DNA from: HRBIN35 sp036741875 | Lineage (GTDB): Bacteria > Patescibacteriota > Minisyncoccia > UBA6257 > HR35 | Length of the DNA: 64,000 nucleotides | Reading direction: 5' to 3' | Assembly: GCA_036741875.1 (NCBI GenBank) | Contig: DAINRM010000002.1 | Location: forward strand, 1-64,000 | Part shown: piece by piece, positions 17,473-25,508 of the stretch | How positions within the stretch are numbered: the stretch's first letter is position 1 | Layout: each line of letters starts with the position of its first letter | Made by a program: the position numbers and the translations under genes | The notes under the pieces: model-generated | Database searches by the model: none | What the model saw: only the letters and a program-made list of their open reading frames with translations | Told to the model about the DNA's origin: nothing

Positions 17473-18369
17473 TTATTTTTTTAATCTTCTTCTTCGACCA
17501 TGAAAGGCTTGATGAATTTCTTTTAGTTCTTTATTTGTTAAATGAGTATAAACCTGAGTAGTTTGAATATTTTTATGACCTAAAAGCATTTGAATAGCTC
17601 TTAAATCAGCTCCAGAAATTAAAAGATCGGTAGCAAATTGATGTCTTAAAGTATGAGGGGTAACTTTTTTTAAAATCCCTGCTTTTTTGGCATAGTATTT
17701 AATCAATTTTTGGACTCCTCGAGGTGTTATTCTTTCAAATTTTTTATTTTTACTTAGATTTATAAATAAGGCTGGATTTTGATCTTCTCTTTTTTCTAAA
17801 TATTTTTTTAAGTAAAGTTTAGCTAATGGAGAAAGAAAAACTATTCTTATTTTACCTCCCTTACCTCTAATTTTAATTTCTCCTTTTTCTATGTCAATAT
17901 CTCTATTTAAGGAGCAAAGTTCAGAAATTCTCATTCCTGTAGAAAAAAGTGTTTCTAAAATAGCTTTATCTCTTAAGGATTTTAGGCTTTCTCCTTGAGG
18001 AGCATTTAAAAGTCTTTCAAGTTCTTCATCTGATAAAATATTTATTTCTCTTTCAGGAATTTTAGGAAGTTCAATTTTTTCTGGATCTAAAACTTTAAAT
18101 CCTTTCTTTTTCAAAAATCTTAAAAAACTTCTTAAAGAAATTAAATAATAAGACTGAGTTTTTATAGAAATTTTCTTTTTATCCAGATAGGCACGAAACT
18201 TAAAAATAGCCTCTTCGTCTAAGTTTTTAAAATTATTTTCTTTAAGCCAATTAAAAAGCTTTTTTAACATCAAAATATAGTTTTTAATAGTACCTTGACT
18301 TTTATTTTTTTCTATTCTTAAATAGTTTTCAAACCTTTCTAAAAACTCTTCTATTTGTTTTATTTCCAT
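17473..18369 (-). CDS. Tyrosine recombinase, XerC/XerD type
   Basis: This 298-residue site-specific recombinase has a SAM-like N-terminal core-binding domain (about 1-90) and a catalytic domain. It shows Arg in STGMRISELC, Lys in RGKGGKIRIV, HTLRHQFATDL (His and second Arg), LGHKNIQTTQVYTH (His and the nucleophile Tyr). It fits a chromosomal Xer enzyme that resolves dimers at dif before division; many reduced genomes use a single Xer. No dif-like site was recognised nearby. It diverges from rpsO, with only 25 bp between the starts. Confidence 0.9.
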   Translation of the reverse strand: MEIKQIEEFLERFENYLRIEKNKSQGTIKNYILMLKKLFNWLKENNFKNLDEEAIFKFRAYLDKKKISIKTQSYYLISLRSFLRFLKKKGFKVLDPEKIELPKIPEREINILSDEELERLLNAPQGESLKSLRDKAILETLFSTGMRISELCSLNRDIDIEKGEIKIRGKGGKIRIVFLSPLAKLYLKKYLEKREDQNPALFINLSKNKKFERITPRGVQKLIKYYAKKAGILKKVTPHTLRHQFATDLLISGADLRAIQMLLGHKNIQTTQVYTHLTNKELKEIHQAFHGRRRRLKK

Positions 18370-18383
18370 TTTTATGCTAAAAT
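18355..18383 (+). promoter_or_regulatory. rpsO operon promoter, extended -10
   Basis: TTGTTT (18355-18360), 17 bp, then TG-C-TAAAAT (18375-18383). The rpsO ATG follows 11 bases later at 18395, so the leader is at most a few nucleotides. The -35 is inside the first codons of the divergent xer gene. Confidence 0.6.
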
Positions 18384-18394
18384 TATTATAAAAT

Positions 18395-18658
18395 ATGGCG
18401 GATTTAAAAGAAAAAATAAAAGAAATAATTAAAAAATACGGTCAGAACGAGAAAGATACGGGTTCTCCTGAGGTTCAGATTGCTATTTTGACAGAGGAGA
18501 TTTTAATTTTAGCTGAGCATTTAAGAAAACATAGACAAGATAAAAATTCTAAAAGAGGTCTTATTTTAAAAGTAGCTAAAAGAAGAAAGCTTCTAAAATA
18601 CTTAAAAAGAATTTCTTTTGAAAGATATAAAAGATTAGTTAAAGAACTTAACTTATGA
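18395..18658 (+). CDS. rpsO: 30S ribosomal protein S15 (uS15)
   Basis: This 87-residue protein has the S15 signature: GSPEVQIAILTEEIL, LAEHLRKHRQDKNSKRGL (the 16S rRNA-binding segment), and RRKLLKYLKR. Length is typical (about 88). It binds helices 20-22 of 16S rRNA and nucleates the platform. It is first in a five-gene rightward operon, and its stop overlaps the start of the NYN gene (ATGA). With an almost absent leader there is no room for the pseudoknot autoregulation known in E. coli. Confidence 0.98.
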   Translation: MADLKEKIKEIIKKYGQNEKDTGSPEVQIAILTEEILILAEHLRKHRQDKNSKRGLILKVAKRRKLLKYLKRISFERYKRLVKELNL

Positions 18659-19161
18659 ATCCTTTTGCTACCTCGGATCAGCGAGTTAATATTTTTATTG
18701 ATACTCAAAATATTTACCATTCTGCTAAAAATCTTTATGGTAAAAAAGTTGACTTTGGTAAATTAATCTCTCTTTTAGTTGGTGAAAGAAAATTGATTAA
18801 AGTTTTTGCTTATGTAGTAAAATCTGACTTTACTCCTAAAGAAATAGATTTTTTCGAGGCTTTAATAAATCAAGGTATTCAAATCAGAATTAAAGAAATG
18901 CAAACTTATCCAGATGGCACTCGAAAAGCTAATTGGGATATAGGTATTGCTGTTGATGCCATAAAATTTTCTTCTTTAGTAGATGTTATTATTTTAGTTA
19001 CAGGAGATGGAGATTTTTTACCTTTAGTTGAGTATCTTCAAAATCACGGCAAACAAGTAGAAATTGCTGGTTTTAATCAAACCACCTCTGTTAAACTTAA
19101 AGAAACAGCTGATTTTTATTATGACCTTAATGAGTTTTCTCGTATAATTTTAATATCATGA
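18655..19161 (+). CDS. NYN-domain ribonuclease (LabA/DUF88-like)
   Basis: This 168-residue single-domain protein has the PIN-like NYN fold. Acidic residues in the expected places are IFIDTQNIY (Asp16), NWDIGIAVDAIKF, and VTGDGDFLPLVEYL (Asp118, Asp120). NYN proteins of the LabA/DUF88 group are metal-dependent RNases or are thought to be. It sits between rpsO and pnp with ATGA overlaps on both sides, so it is translationally coupled to both. In most bacteria rpsO and pnp are directly adjacent. A role in RNA processing or decay together with PNPase is a reasonable inference. Confidence 0.85.
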   Translation: MNPFATSDQRVNIFIDTQNIYHSAKNLYGKKVDFGKLISLLVGERKLIKVFAYVVKSDFTPKEIDFFEALINQGIQIRIKEMQTYPDGTRKANWDIGIAVDAIKFSSLVDVIILVTGDGDFLPLVEYLQNHGKQVEIAGFNQTTSVKLKETADFYYDLNEFSRIILIS

Positions 19162-21221
19162 TAAAAAATTTTGTTTATCAAAGCGAAAAACATGGCTATA
19201 AATTAGAATTTGAAATTAATAATTGGGCTCAAAGATCCTTTATTTCCGTTTTGACAAAATTTAAAGACTCAAGAGTTTTTACAACTTTAAATTTTGGTAC
19301 AGAAATACCTAATTTAGATTTTCTTCCTCTTACGGTTGATTATGAAGAAAAATTTTACGCTGTTGGTAAAATTTATGGAAGCAGATTTGTCAGAAGAGAG
19401 GGTACACCTTCTCTTAACGCTATTTTAAATGCTCGTTTAGTTGATAGAGGCATAAGACCGCTTTTTCCACCTATTTTTAGAAAAGAAGTTCATATTGTTA
19501 ATCTTGTTCTTTCTTATGATTTTTCTATTGATCCCGGACTTTTATCTCTTTTAAGCAGTTCTTTTGTTTTATATCTTTCTGGTATTCCTATAATTTCACC
19601 TCTCGGAGCTGTTCAAGTTTATTTGAAAGATGGTAATTTTTTTATTAATCAAAATGTTGATGATGCTGAAATAAAACTTATTTTTTCAGGAACAGAAGAA
19701 AAGATTAATATGATTGAATTTGAAGGTAAAGAAATCGATGAAAATTTGTTTTTAAAGGCTTTGGAAATAGGTTTTGAGGAAATAAAAAATTTTGTAAGGT
19801 TTATGAAAAGTATAGAACCGCTTCAAAAAGAAGAAGTTAAAATAAAAGAAGAATTTTTTCAAGAAGGAGATAAAAAACTTGATGAGTTTTTAGAAAAAAA
19901 TAAAATTGATTTAGAAAAAAAACTTTTTAGTTTAGAAGAAGGGGACAAACCGTGGCAAGAAGTTTTTGATTTAATTAATCAAGATGAAGATTTAGGAGAT
20001 TTAAAACCTTATGTGATAAATAGTTTAAACAGAAGATATAAAAAAATTTTTCAAAAAAAAGTTTTAGAAACTAAAAAAAGACCCGATGGGAGGGGTTTAG
20101 AAGAGATAAGACCTCTTTTTGCAGAAATAGATGTTTTACCAAGAGCTCATGGTTCGGCTCTTTTTATGAGAGGCTTAACACACATTCTTTCTACAGTAAC
20201 TTTAGCTGAACCAGGAGAAGAACTTTGGTTAAGAGATATAGAATATGAAGGTACAAAAAGATTTATTCATCATTATAATTTTCCTTCTTTTTCTACAGGA
20301 GAAATTGGATCAAGTAAAAAACCCTCAAGAAGAGAAATAGGACATGGCGAGCTAGCAGAAAAAGCTTTAAGAAATTTAATCCCTTCCCAAGAAACCTTTC
20401 CTTATACTATTAGGGTAGTTTCTGAAGTTTTGTCTTCAAATGGTTCAACTTCAATGGGATCAGTATGTGCTAGTTCTTTAGCACTTATGTCAGCTGGTGT
20501 ACCTATAAAGACCCATGCTGCAGGAATAAGTATTGGTATGGCCTATGAGAATGATGAAAACTACGAACTTTTAACAGATATTCAAGGACCTGAAGATTTT
20601 TTTGGTGCTATGGATTTTAAAATTGCTGGAACAGAAAAAGGACTTACCGCTATTCAACTTGATGTTAAAATTGAAGGTTTGAATTTAAAACAGATTAAAG
20701 AATCTTTAGAAAGAGCTAAAGAAGCAAGAATTTATCTTTTAAATTTTATGAAAGGTGTTATCGAAAAACCAAAGGAAATCAGTATTTATGCTCCTAGGGT
20801 AGAGATTTTAAAGATAGATCCGTTAAAAATCGGTCTTATCATAGGAACTGGAGGAAGAACAATTAATGAGATTATTGCTGCTACAAATGTAAAAATTGAT
20901 ATTCATCCAGATGGAACTCTTTATATTATAGGAGACAAAAATTCAAATTTTGAATTAGCTAAAAATTGGATAAAAAGCATTGCTGACGCTTTTAATTTAG
21001 GTGAAATAGTTAAGGGGAAAGTAATTAAAATACTTCCTTTCGGAGCTATTTTGGAACTCGCCCCTAATAGAACCGCTCTTTTACATATCTCCGAAATCGC
21101 GGATAGAAAAATAGAAAAAATTGAAGAGGAGATTAAAATAGGAGACGAGCTTTTAGTCAAAATAAAAAATATTAATGAAGACGGTAAAATTTATGTTTCT
21201 TTAAAAGATGTCAGAAAATAA
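19158..21221 (+). CDS. pnp: Polyribonucleotide nucleotidyltransferase (PNPase)
   Basis: This 687-residue protein has two RNase PH domains, a KH domain (IGLIIGTGGRTINEI, about 556-570) and an S1 domain (GEIVKGKVIKILPFGAIL, C-terminal 70 residues). It degrades RNA phosphorolytically from the 3' end. The second PH domain has RPDGRGLEEIRPL, GSALFMRGLTH, SSNGSTSMGSV, and PEDFFGAMDFK. In this last motif the two catalytic Asp residues are kept, but the usual GDMDF reads GAMDF. The first PH domain is catalytically degenerate, as in the family. Length is typical. Start overlaps the NYN stop; the end overlaps the next gene by 14 bp. Confidence 0.97.
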   Translation: MIKNFVYQSEKHGYKLEFEINNWAQRSFISVLTKFKDSRVFTTLNFGTEIPNLDFLPLTVDYEEKFYAVGKIYGSRFVRREGTPSLNAILNARLVDRGIRPLFPPIFRKEVHIVNLVLSYDFSIDPGLLSLLSSSFVLYLSGIPIISPLGAVQVYLKDGNFFINQNVDDAEIKLIFSGTEEKINMIEFEGKEIDENLFLKALEIGFEEIKNFVRFMKSIEPLQKEEVKIKEEFFQEGDKKLDEFLEKNKIDLEKKLFSLEEGDKPWQEVFDLINQDEDLGDLKPYVINSLNRRYKKIFQKKVLETKKRPDGRGLEEIRPLFAEIDVLPRAHGSALFMRGLTHILSTVTLAEPGEELWLRDIEYEGTKRFIHHYNFPSFSTGEIGSSKKPSRREIGHGELAEKALRNLIPSQETFPYTIRVVSEVLSSNGSTSMGSVCASSLALMSAGVPIKTHAAGISIGMAYENDENYELLTDIQGPEDFFGAMDFKIAGTEKGLTAIQLDVKIEGLNLKQIKESLERAKEARIYLLNFMKGVIEKPKEISIYAPRVEILKIDPLKIGLIIGTGGRTINEIIAATNVKIDIHPDGTLYIIGDKNSNFELAKNWIKSIADAFNLGEIVKGKVIKILPFGAILELAPNRTALLHISEIADRKIEKIEEEIKIGDELLVKIKNINEDGKIYVSLKDVRK

Positions 21222-22419
21222 CGAGAAAAATTTTAAATATACTTTTATTTCTCCAGAGAATTTACTTTCTGAAGAAGCTCCTTTAGAAGTAAAAACAAAA
21301 GAAGAAGATGAAAAAATTTTACCCGAAGAAAGAATTGTTGAGCCCTCTTTAAAAGAAGAAAATTTAAAAGAAGAAAAAAGAAGAGTTAAAGCAGGTAGAA
21401 TGACAATTGAAACACCAAAAGAAAGATTTGAGGTTTTGGAAATAAAAGAAGAAGGAAAAGAAGCGCCCTTAGAAAGCTTTGCTTTAAAACATAAGGTTGA
21501 ATCTCCTAAAGAATTTTATTTAAAACCCAAAGTCCAACCAGAAGATTTAGAAATTCAAAAAGAAACCTCTCCACATTTTAATATTTTCCCTTATATTAAA
21601 TATTATTTAATTTTTTTATTTTCGATTTCTTTTATTTTTATCTTCTTCTATTTCAAACCTTATAAAATCCTTTTAGAAAGAATTTCAAAACCAAAAGAAC
21701 CAGTTAAAAAAGAAGCAGAAGAAGTAATAATCTTACCAGAAGTAAAAGAAGAAATAAAAGAAAAAATTGAAGAAAAAAAAGAAGAAATAGCAGAAGAAAA
21801 AACTTTTGAACCTTTAGAAGAAATCAAAGAAGAAACAAAAATTAATTTACAATCATCAGAACCAGTTTTTAAATTTATCTTTTTTTCTAAAAAAGAAATC
21901 TCTTTATCCTCTTTTTCGGAAAACGAATTTTCTTTAAAACTTAAAGAAATTTTAAATAAATATGAAAATCAGGACAATTTTTATATTTTAGAAATAAAAA
22001 AGGATAATCTTTATCTTCCTTTTGATTTTGTTATAAGTTACTTTTTCAAAGATGGACTTAAGGGCTATGAAAATATTTTAGGACCAAATTATAATCTTCT
22101 TCTTTATCATTCCTTTTCAAGAAAAAACTTTTATATTATTTTAGAAATAAAAAAACCAGATGAAGCTAAAAAATTAAATCTTTCTTTAGAAAAAAATTTC
22201 AATTTAAAGAATTTTGTAAATTTTTACCCAGAATTTACCCCCACCAAGAGTTTAAGTAATAAATTTATCTCTAAAAAAATAGGAGATATTGAATATAGAG
22301 AACTTCCTTTAGAAAATAATTATTCTTTTCTTTGGTTAATATATAATAAATATGTAGTTTATGGAAATTCAGAAAAAGGTCTGGAAAAGCTAATTTCTTT
22401 TTTTAATTATCTTAAATGA
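21208..22419 (+). CDS. Hypothetical single-pass membrane protein, 403 residues
   Basis: I do not recognise this protein. Residues 1 to about 125 are a Glu/Lys-rich, low-complexity cytoplasmic region. One transmembrane segment follows (IFLFSISFIFIFFYF, about 137-152), then a second acidic coiled-coil-like stretch (repeats of KEEIKEKIEEKKEE type), and a mixed alpha/beta domain from about 225 to the end. It overlaps pnp by 14 bp and the DksA-like gene by 4 bp (ATGA), so it belongs to the rpsO-pnp operon. Topology suggests a membrane anchor with an outer sensory or scaffold domain; function is unknown. Confidence 0.7.
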   Translation: MSENNEKNFKYTFISPENLLSEEAPLEVKTKEEDEKILPEERIVEPSLKEENLKEEKRRVKAGRMTIETPKERFEVLEIKEEGKEAPLESFALKHKVESPKEFYLKPKVQPEDLEIQKETSPHFNIFPYIKYYLIFLFSISFIFIFFYFKPYKILLERISKPKEPVKKEAEEVIILPEVKEEIKEKIEEKKEEIAEEKTFEPLEEIKEETKINLQSSEPVFKFIFFSKKEISLSSFSENEFSLKLKEILNKYENQDNFYILEIKKDNLYLPFDFVISYFFKDGLKGYENILGPNYNLLLYHSFSRKNFYIILEIKKPDEAKKLNLSLEKNFNLKNFVNFYPEFTPTKSLSNKFISKKIGDIEYRELPLENNYSFLWLIYNKYVVYGNSEKGLEKLISFFNYLK

Positions 22420-22748
22420 TAAATTTAGTGGAAATAAAAGAAAAATTACTTAAAGAAAAAGAAGAGGTTTTGCTTATGTTAGAAACTCTTAAAAAGGAAG
22501 AAGAAGGTGTTTTAAAAGAAGACGTTTATGAAACAAGTGATTTAGCTAACAAATATGAAGCCAGGGAAGACTTACATCTACAGATTGAAGCTTTAGAAAA
22601 AAGATTAGAAGTTTTAGAAAGAACCTTAGCTAGGATTAGTGAAGGTACTTACGGAAAATGCGAAAACTGCGGAGGAATTATAGAAGAAGAAAGAATTTTT
22701 ATTGATCCAGCTGTTATTTATTGCAGAAAATGTGCTAAAAAATTTTAA
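22416..22748 (+). CDS. DksA/TraR-type zinc-finger protein
   Basis: This 110-residue protein has an N-terminal coiled coil (LLKEKEEVLLMLETLKKEE) and a C-terminal C4 zinc finger, YGKCENCGG then YCRKCAKKF, which defines the DksA/TraR/YocK group. DksA proteins enter the RNA polymerase secondary channel and modulate initiation; shorter YocK-like members are less studied. The DxxDA-type acidic tip is not clear, so regulatory function is uncertain. It is last in the rpsO-pnp operon and its stop is shared (4-bp overlap) with the convergent 123-residue gene. Confidence 0.85.
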   Translation: MINLVEIKEKLLKEKEEVLLMLETLKKEEEGVLKEDVYETSDLANKYEAREDLHLQIEALEKRLEVLERTLARISEGTYGKCENCGGIIEEERIFIDPAVIYCRKCAKKF

Positions 22749-23116
22749 CTTAAAAATATTTTTATTTCTTCACCCACATTTTCTTTATCAATATTTTTAT
22801 AGGTTAATTTTTTATCTAAAGTCTTTTCGTCAATCTCTCCTCTTAAAAATAAATAAAGATCTCCGTTTACAAATTTGACTTTTTCAACATCATCAATTTT
22901 TTTAACAAAAAGAGAATGATTCAAAAAAGCTTTTTTTCTTAAGGATTCAACTAAATTTTCATTTTTTCTCCATAAACCGCCTATAAAATAAAGAGTGTTA
23001 TTATTCTCAAAAACTAAATACCTATTATCTTTTTGATTGATAAGATAGATAAAAATTCTTCGAGGATTTAATTTTAGAAAAGATTTTAAAATAACGTCAA
23101 ATTTTTTAAGTCTCAT
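22745..23116 (-). CDS. Hypothetical protein, 123 residues
   Basis: I do not recognise this protein. It is small, basic and probably beta-rich, with aromatic strands such as FIYLINQ, RYLVFEN and LYFIGGLW in the first half. It has no signal peptide or Cys. It is downstream of tsaD in the same direction (53-bp gap), so it may be translated from the tsaD transcript. Its stop overlaps that of the DksA-like gene on the other strand. Confidence 0.55.
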   Translation of the reverse strand: MRLKKFDVILKSFLKLNPRRIFIYLINQKDNRYLVFENNNTLYFIGGLWRKNENLVESLRKKAFLNHSLFVKKIDDVEKVKFVNGDLYLFLRGEIDEKTLDKKLTYKNIDKENVGEEIKIFLS

Positions 23117-23169
23117 TTTAATTTTTTAAAAAAATAGTTAAAGGGCGACTTTCAATTAATATTTTAACA

Positions 23170-24198
23170 TTAAACTTTTCTCGGATAAACTTCAATTTTT
23201 TCAGGATCTAAAGCCAAAGATTTTTCTTTTAAAAGAATATAACCACCTATAGCAATATTGAGACCGTTGTCTGTAGAAAGTGATCTTTCCGGAAAAATAA
23301 CTTTTATATTTCTAAAAAATTTCTTAGCCACTTTTCTTAAAGTTATATTAGCAGAAACGCCACCAGTGATAATAATTTCTTTTGGTTTATAAATCTGTTT
23401 CGCCTTGTTTAATTTGTAAATAAGGATTTCAAAAACAGTTTTCTGAAGAGATGCAGAAAGATTACAAACCTCTTCTTCGCTTATTTCACTCTTAGCCTCT
23501 TTTATTTCTTTAATGAGTTCGTTAAAAGCTGTTTTAAGACCAGAAAAACTAAAATTAAAGCCTTTTTCTAAAAGAGGTTTAGGTAAAGGATAAATATTTT
23601 TTGCTTTTTTTGCTTTTTCTTCGATAATAGGTCCACCAGGATATCCTAAATTTAAAGCTCGAGCTCCCTTATCTAGGGTTTCACCAGCAGCATCATCAAG
23701 AGTTTGTCCTAATTTTTTAAATTTAGTAAAATTTTCGAAAAGATAAAGATTAGTATGCCCTCCAGAAACAACTAAAACTAAAACAGGAAAGTTTATTTTT
23801 TTTATTTTCTGCCAAGCATTTAATTTGTTTTTTATTAAAACCGAAGCAAAATGTGCATAAAGATGATCTACAGGAATTATTTTTTTACCAAGTTTTTTAG
23901 CTAAGTTAAAAACAAATTTTTTTCCTTCAACTAAAGCAGGTAAAAGTCCAGGACCTACCGAAAAAGCTAAATAATCAACTTTTTTGAGATCAAAATTTTT
24001 TTCAATAATTTTTAAAAGATAAGGTAAATTCTTTTTATGCTCCCTTGCTGCTAAAATAGGAACAATACCTCCATAGGGACTATGAACTTTTATTTGACTT
24101 CTCAGTTCATTAGCTAAAACCTTAACTTTCTCTTTTTCTGTTTCAATTAAAGAAATACCGCTCTCATCGCAAGTTGATTCAATAGCAAGGATATACAT
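23170..24198 (-). CDS. tsaD: tRNA N6-adenosine threonylcarbamoyltransferase TsaD
   Basis: This 342-residue protein of the ASKHA superfamily starts MYILAIESTCDESG, the usual TsaD N-terminus. An upstream in-frame ATG at 24216 would add six untypical residues, so 24198 is preferred. It carries the metal-binding HLYAH motif (HxxxH), SGGHTNLYLF, GETLDKGARALNLGYPGGP, and GGVSANITLR. TsaD, with TsaB/C/E, makes t6A37 in tRNAs that read ANN codons. An extended -10 box 8 bases before the start suggests a leaderless mRNA. Confidence 0.96.
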   Translation of the reverse strand: MYILAIESTCDESGISLIETEKEKVKVLANELRSQIKVHSPYGGIVPILAAREHKKNLPYLLKIIEKNFDLKKVDYLAFSVGPGLLPALVEGKKFVFNLAKKLGKKIIPVDHLYAHFASVLIKNKLNAWQKIKKINFPVLVLVVSGGHTNLYLFENFTKFKKLGQTLDDAAGETLDKGARALNLGYPGGPIIEEKAKKAKNIYPLPKPLLEKGFNFSFSGLKTAFNELIKEIKEAKSEISEEEVCNLSASLQKTVFEILIYKLNKAKQIYKPKEIIITGGVSANITLRKVAKKFFRNIKVIFPERSLSTDNGLNIAIGGYILLKEKSLALDPEKIEVYPRKV

Positions 24199-24206
24199 AT
24201 AGTATA

Positions 24207-24215
24207 ATTTTATCA
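24207..24215 (-). promoter_or_regulatory. tsaD extended -10 box
   Basis: On the minus strand, TG-A-TAAAAT is followed 8 bases later by the tsaD ATG (24198). The same DNA on the plus strand contains TATAAT (24203-24208), a candidate -10 for infC, so the divergent promoters interlock. Confidence 0.5.
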
Positions 24216-24222
24216 AGAAGCA

Positions 24223-24768
24223 TTGTATAATAAAATACAGAAAGTCTTAATTTTTTATTTTCTTAAAAAACTGATTGATCCCGAACTTTTAAAATTAAAC
24301 CCAAAAGAAGTAAGACTTATAGGAAATGATGGTAGGCAGATTGGTATTTTTTCTTTTGAAGAGGCTAAAAAGATTTCCGAAGAAAAGAATGAAGACTTAA
24401 TTTTAGTAAGTTATCATGCTTTACCACCTGTAGTAAGACTTGGTGATTATAAAGAATGGTATTATAAAAAGAAAAAGAAAGAAAAGGAAATTAAAAAGAA
24501 ACCGAAAGAAACTAAAGAAATAAGAATAGGATTTAATGAAGCTCTTCATGATCTTCAAAGAAAAGCAAAACAGATAGACGAGTTTCTAAGAGAAGGTCAC
24601 CAAGTTCAAATTAAAATGATTTTGAGATCAAGAGAAAGACTTTTTCTTGATTTAGCCGAAAAAAAATTAGAAGAATTTTTAGGGCTTCTTCAAGAAAAAT
24701 ATAAGGTCGCTTCACCTCTTAAAAAATTTTCCAACTTACTTGTCATTATTATTTCAAGACAAAAATGA
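24223..24768 (+). CDS. infC: Translation initiation factor IF-3
   Basis: The protein has both IF-3 domains. The N-terminal domain includes NPKEVRLIGNDGRQIG and PPVVRLGDYKEWYYKKKK; a Lys-rich linker follows; the C-terminal domain has EIRIGFNEALHDLQRKAKQ and LREGHQVQIKMILRSRERLF. IF-3 binds the 30S subunit and proofreads the start codon. No in-frame ATG lies upstream of the conserved part. TTG at 24223 gives 181 residues but with an atypical hydrophobic start (VLIFYFLKKL). ATT at 24274 would give a normal IF-3 N-terminus and 164 residues. The E. coli gene famously starts with AUU, so a rare start is plausible. It overlaps rpmI (ATGA). Confidence 0.93.
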   Translation: MYNKIQKVLIFYFLKKLIDPELLKLNPKEVRLIGNDGRQIGIFSFEEAKKISEEKNEDLILVSYHALPPVVRLGDYKEWYYKKKKKEKEIKKKPKETKEIRIGFNEALHDLQRKAKQIDEFLREGHQVQIKMILRSRERLFLDLAEKKLEEFLGLLQEKYKVASPLKKFSNLLVIIISRQK

Positions 24769-24941
24769 ATCGCAAAACATTTTTGAAAAGATTTAAAATT
24801 ACTAAGAAAGGAAAAATCATTCGACAAATTGCAGGGGTTAGTCATAATTTTGTTAAAAAGAACGTTTTAGAAATTTTAAGAAAGAAAAAGAAAGTAAAAG
24901 AAGATAAATTAGTTTTAAAATATGCTAAAACACATAAATGA
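24765..24941 (+). CDS. rpmI: 50S ribosomal protein L35 (bL35)
   Basis: This 58-residue basic protein starts at the ATG that overlaps the infC stop. It has the L35 core: TFLKRFKITKKGKIIRQ, then AGVSHNFVKKN and a Lys-rich middle. It is a little short (usual 64-66), lacking the first residues of the common MPKMKTHRGA start. The infC-rpmI pair is the classical order, but rplT (L20), which normally follows, is absent here. Its stop overlaps the next start (ATGA). Confidence 0.88.
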   Translation: MNRKTFLKRFKITKKGKIIRQIAGVSHNFVKKNVLEILRKKKKVKEDKLVLKYAKTHK

Positions 24942-25507
24942 TAGAACCATTTTTTTCTAATATCAAAATAGTTATTTCTGGAGCAGCGGTGACTAAGCCA
25001 TGTCGAGAGAATGTTCATGAATTAGCCTATGAAATTGGTAAAGAAATTGCTCTTCATAAATTAGTAATGCTTACTGGAGCAACTACCGGAACTCCACTTT
25101 GGGCAGCTAAAGGAGCTTATGAAAATGGTGGTATTGTTATTGGTCTTTCTCCAGCTAGGAGTTATAAAGAACACGTTAAAGTATATAAACTTCCTACAGA
25201 CTATCACCATACTATTTTGTATACCGGTGAAGGTTATAGTGGAAGAAATCTTCTTTTAACTAAAATGGGCGATGGTGTAATTTTTATTTGTGGAAGAATA
25301 GGTACTCTTAATGAATTTACAATTGCCTTTGAAGAAGAAAAACCAATGGGAGTTTTAGTTGGTTCTGGTGGTACTGAAGAATATTTTATGGAAATTGTTG
25401 AAAAAGCCAAAAGGGGTCCTGGCAAAATAGTCTGGGAAAAAGATCCGAAAATTTTAGTAGAAAAACTTTTAGAAATTGTTAAAATAGAAATTGAAGAAAA
25501 AATGTAA
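24938..25507 (+). CDS. LOG/SLOG-family protein (TIGR00725-like)
   Basis: This 189-residue Rossmann-like protein resembles the lysine-decarboxylase-like (LOG) and SLOG families, which bind or cleave nucleotides. It shows KIVISGAAVTKPCR at the N-terminus, LTGATTGTPLWAAKGAYENGG, GRNLLLTKMGDG, and GRIGTLNEFTIAFEEEKPMG, a variant of the PGGxGTxxE nucleotide-binding loop (first residues GRI instead of PGG). Substrate is unknown. It is coupled to rpmI by an ATGA overlap, and the following MgtC-like gene starts right after its stop. Confidence 0.75.
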   Translation: MIEPFFSNIKIVISGAAVTKPCRENVHELAYEIGKEIALHKLVMLTGATTGTPLWAAKGAYENGGIVIGLSPARSYKEHVKVYKLPTDYHHTILYTGEGYSGRNLLLTKMGDGVIFICGRIGTLNEFTIAFEEEKPMGVLVGSGGTEEYFMEIVEKAKRGPGKIVWEKDPKILVEKLLEIVKIEIEEKM

Positions 25508-25508
25508 A

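Noticed and set aside
17473..18369. Integrase of an integrated element
   Set aside because: The protein is a typical chromosomal Xer enzyme, co-directional with cysS, with no phage or plasmid genes or att-like repeats around it.
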